A stretch of 6,745 nucleotides of DNA from Pseudomonadota bacterium. Lineage in GTDB: Bacteria > Pseudomonadota > Alphaproteobacteria > UBA8366 > JADFVY01. Shown here piece after piece: positions 5,349-6,745 of this stretch (its first letter is position 1; every line of letters begins with the position of its first letter). The notes beneath the pieces are model-generated. The model was given only the letters and a program-made list of their open reading frames with translations, was not told the DNA's origin and did no database searches. The stretch lies in the NCBI GenBank assembly GCA_030671915.1, contig DAOVHN010000138.1, positions 1 through 6,745 of the forward strand. Reading direction: 5' to 3'. The position numbers and the translations under genes are program-made.

Positions 5349-6274
5349 GCGACGAGAACGGAAAAGACGGCGGTCCCTGCGAGCGGCCGCGGATATTGAT
5401 CGTTGACGATATTCCCGCCAACATCAAATCGCTGAACGCCATTCTGGCCGACGATTACAACGTCATCTTCGCGACCGACTGGCGAAAGGGGCTTGAACTC
5501 GCCGGACGCATGTCTCCCGACATTGTTCTGCTCGATATCATGATGCCCGACATGGACGGTTACGAGATTTGCCGAAGGCTGAAGTCGGAATCGGAGACAA
5601 GGGAAATTCCGGTGATCTTCATTACCGCCCTCGACAGTGAGGCGGACGAGGAAAAAGGCCTCAGCTACGGCGCCGCGGACTACATCACCAAGCCGTTCCG
5701 CCCGGCCATAGTCCGGCTCAGGGTCCGCAACCATCTGCAGCTCAAGCTGCAGCGCGACCGGCTGGAGTCGCTTACCATGACCGACGGAATGACGGAGATC
5801 GCCAACCGCCGGCGTTTCGACCAGCATCTCGACGAGGAATGGCGCCGCTGCGCGCGGATGCATATTCCGCTGTCGGCAATCATGATGGATATCGATAATT
5901 TCAAGGCCTTCAACGATAATTACGGACATACCGCGGGCGACGATTGCATCAGGGATATTGCCCAGGCCCTCGCGAGGGTACCCACCCGGGCCGGCGATCT
6001 GGTCGCCCGCTATGGCGGCGAGGAGTTCGCCTGTCTGTTGCCGGGGACGGATGCGGAAGGGGCGCTAACGATCGCGGAGCGCCTGCTCGACGCGGTAAAC
6101 GATCTGGCAATTCCGCATGCCTGGTCGAACGTTACCGACAGCGTCAGTATCAGCGCCGGCGTCGGTACCGTGGTTCCGACCGGCGACGGCGAACCGGAAG
6201 GACTGATAAGAATGGCCGATGAAATGCTTTACAAAGCCAAGAATGCAGGGCGCAACCGCGTCGCGGCGCCGTGA
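5345..6274 (+). CDS. REC-GGDEF diguanylate cyclase response regulator (PleD-like, single receiver)
   Basis: A 309-residue response regulator predicted to make cyclic di-GMP from two GTP when phosphorylated. The receiver domain (about 15-130) has Asp21-Asp22, phosphoacceptor Asp64 in VLLDIMMP, Thr94 in FITA and Lys116 in ITKPF. A helical linker (130-145) leads to the GGDEF domain (about 146-306): DGMTEIANRR (147-156), metal-binding Asp182 in MMDIDNFKAFND, active-site GGEEF (224-228), and an RxxD inhibitory site (Arg215-Asp218) exactly five residues before it. Both catalysis and product feedback should therefore work. PleD of Caulobacter has two receivers; this has one, so I give no symbol. The start at 5345 overlaps the previous stop by 4 nt and has AAGGGA (5331-5336) 8 nt upstream. 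The REC-HPt partner encoded just before it is the likely phosphate donor or competitor (inference). Confidence 0.93.
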   Translation: MSDENGKDGGPCERPRILIVDDIPANIKSLNAILADDYNVIFATDWRKGLELAGRMSPDIVLLDIMMPDMDGYEICRRLKSESETREIPVIFITALDSEADEEKGLSYGAADYITKPFRPAIVRLRVRNHLQLKLQRDRLESLTMTDGMTEIANRRRFDQHLDEEWRRCARMHIPLSAIMMDIDNFKAFNDNYGHTAGDDCIRDIAQALARVPTRAGDLVARYGGEEFACLLPGTDAEGALTIAERLLDAVNDLAIPHAWSNVTDSVSISAGVGTVVPTGDGEPEGLIRMADEMLYKAKNAGRNRVAAP

Positions 6275-6324
6275 AACTTGAAGAGGTGGTTGCATCTCCG
6301 GTCTTTTCGTGGCAAGCAACGTCC

Positions 6325-6384
6325 ATGAGACAGTTCCGACGATATATGATTCCGGCGACCCGCCTGGTGCGGTCGCGACGCTGA
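6325..6384 (+). CDS. Candidate arginine-rich leader peptide upstream of argC
   Basis: ATG 6325 to TGA 6382-6384 encodes the 19-residue MRQFRRYMIPATRLVRSRR, with seven arginines at positions 2, 5, 6, 13, 16, 18 and 19 (codons AGA, CGA, CGA, CGC, CGG, CGA, CGC) and a tandem Arg pair right before the stop. It lies 27 nt before a strong intrinsic terminator and 83 nt before argC, an arginine biosynthesis gene. This is the architecture of amino-acid leader-peptide attenuators such as trp, his and leu. Against it: no good ribosome site precedes ATG 6325, an in-frame ATG 6346 would give a shorter 12-residue version with four Arg, the frame is also open back to a GTG at 6271 (overlapping the cyclase stop), and GC-rich DNA yields Arg codons by chance. 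Treat as a hypothesis. Confidence 0.4.
   Translation: MRQFRRYMIPATRLVRSRR
6355..6376 (+). promoter_or_regulatory. Hairpin within the Arg-rich leader frame
   Basis: GCGACCCGC (6355-6363) pairs with GCGGTCGC (6369-6376) around loop CTGGT: eight pairs with one bulged C. It lies over the last part of the leader frame, covering Arg codons 13 and 16 and the first base of the codon-18 CGA; codon 19 follows just after it. In known attenuators a pause hairpin occupies this position (the 1:2 stem). It could be incidental in GC-rich sequence. Confidence 0.45.
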
Positions 6385-6410
6385 ATCCCCCAACGGGCCC
6401 GGTTACCATG

Positions 6411-6442
6411 GGACGTCCTGGCGGGGCGTCCTTTTGTTTTTT
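6411..6442 (+). terminator. Intrinsic terminator between the diguanylate cyclase and argC
   Basis: GGACGTCC (6411-6418) pairs with GGGCGTCC (6424-6431) around loop TGGCG: eight pairs including one G-U. It is followed by TTTTGTTTTTT (6432-6442), the best T-tract in the window. It lies 136 nt after the cyclase stop but only 24 nt before the argC ATG, which is unusually close to the downstream gene. It may end the signalling operon, act as an attenuator for argC, or do both. Confidence 0.85.
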
Positions 6443-6466
6443 GCGGAATGTGGTTAGGAACGGATC

Positions 6467-6745
6467 ATGACAGGTGCAAGACTGAAAGTCGGTATTCTCG
6501 GGGCCAGCGGCTATACGGGGGCGGAGCTTGTACGCCTGCTGGTACGCCATCCGGGCGTGGAGATCGCGCTGCTGACCGCGGACCGCCACGCCGGGAAGCC
6601 ACTGGGCGAGGTTTTCCCGCATCTCGCCAGACTGTCGTTGCCCGACCTGGTGAGCATCGATGACGCCGATTGGGGCAAACTGGATTTCGTTTTCTGCGCG
6701 TTGCCGCACGCCACCACCCAGAAGGTTATTGCGGGCCTGCCCGAA
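6467..6745 (+). CDS. argC: N-acetyl-gamma-glutamyl-phosphate reductase, N-terminal part (cut by window)
   Basis: Arginine biosynthesis enzyme that reduces N-acetylglutamyl phosphate to the semialdehyde with NADPH. 93 codons are visible of a protein usually about 310-350 residues. The N-terminal Rossmann segment LKVGILGASGYTGAELVRLL (6-25) with its GASGYTG loop is diagnostic for ArgC. HPGVEIALLTADRHAGKPLG (28-47) and LDFVFCALPHATTQ (about 73-86) continue the family pattern. The catalytic Cys/His region lies outside the window. The start at 6467 is supported by AGGA 7 nt upstream. The rpsI-argC order is, as I recall, common in alphaproteobacteria; here two signalling genes sit between them. Confidence 0.95.
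   Translation, partial: MTGARLKVGILGASGYTGAELVRLLVRHPGVEIALLTADRHAGKPLGEVFPHLARLSLPDLVSIDDADWGKLDFVFCALPHATTQKVIAGLPE

Larger units (their letters stand above)
6275..6466 (+). other. argC upstream region: leader frame, hairpins and terminator; promoter not resolved
   Basis: This 192-nt gap holds the Arg-rich frame, the internal hairpin and the terminator listed separately. A TATGAT at 6345-6350 looks like a -10 box, but no -35 of quality stands 16-18 nt before it, and it would place the RNA start after ATG 6325. TTGAAG (6279-6284) is a possible -35 without a good -10. AGGA (6456-6459), 7 nt before ATG 6467, is the argC ribosome site. I see no clear ArgR-type palindrome by eye. Confidence 0.6.

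Noticed and set aside
6345..6350. TATGAT as the argC -10 box
   Set aside because: No acceptable -35 at 16-18 nt upstream, so it is not called as a promoter.
6271..6384. A 37-codon frame from GTG 6271, overlapping the cyclase stop as GTGA and including the Arg-rich end
   Set aside because: No ribosome site before the GTG and no recognisable protein character in its first half. Kept only as an alternative start for the leader frame.
6408..6470. Small plus-strand frame of 20 codons (ATG 6408) whose TGA overlaps the argC ATG
   Set aside because: It runs straight through the terminator hairpin and T-tract, has no ribosome site, and its stop overlap with argC is easily explained by chance.
6065..6709. 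Minus-strand open frame of 214 codons over the cyclase end and argC start
   Set aside because: It spans two real plus-strand genes plus the terminator in antisense and shows no family motif.
1..6745. Search by eye for tRNA, CRISPR array, IS ends or attachment sites
   Set aside because: No cloverleaf, regularly spaced repeat array, transposase motif or flanking target duplications could be recognised.

Overview
The window is high-GC bacterial chromosomal DNA with compact, overlapping genes. The order rplM-rpsI-(insert)-argC, the single-REC PleD-like cyclase and the overall protein character suggest an alphaproteobacterium, perhaps near Rhodospirillales; this is inferred from remembered gene order and protein style, not from a search. 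I see no tRNA, rRNA, CRISPR array or mobile element.

Layout. (1) 1-2372, minus strand: a tightly packed set read right to left: an ECHDC3-like crotonase-fold protein (1566-2372), a YccU-type CoA-binding protein (1066-1566, TGATG overlap) and metY, O-acetylhomoserine sulfhydrylase (starts at 1061, runs off the left edge). (2) 2433/2481-2921, plus strand: a divergently transcribed hotdog-fold (PaaI-like) thioesterase. (3) 2922-3145: an AT-rich intergenic region with repeated GCGGTA motifs, a TTGACA-N17-TAAAAC promoter and, between that promoter and rplM, a hairpin plus seven-T intrinsic terminator. (4) 3146-4152: rplM (L13) and rpsI (S9), followed by a strong hairpin terminator. (5) 4278-6274: a two-gene signalling operon with a 4-bp ATGA overlap: a REC-HPt protein without a kinase domain, then a REC-GGDEF diguanylate cyclase. 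(6) 6275-6466: a leader region with a short Arg-rich reading frame, a GC-rich hairpin inside it and a classical intrinsic terminator. (7) 6467-6745: argC, cut by the right edge.

How the parts work together. The left block joins methionine/sulfur assimilation (metY) to CoA-related proteins of uncertain substrate. The centre is the conserved L13-S9 operon, whose leader looks attenuated. The signalling pair probably passes phosphate between REC and HPt modules to control c-di-GMP synthesis, with a sensor kinase encoded elsewhere. The two most interesting signals are regulatory: a candidate arginine-leader-peptide attenuator in front of argC, and a terminator inside the rplM leader. Both are read from sequence only and need RNA data.
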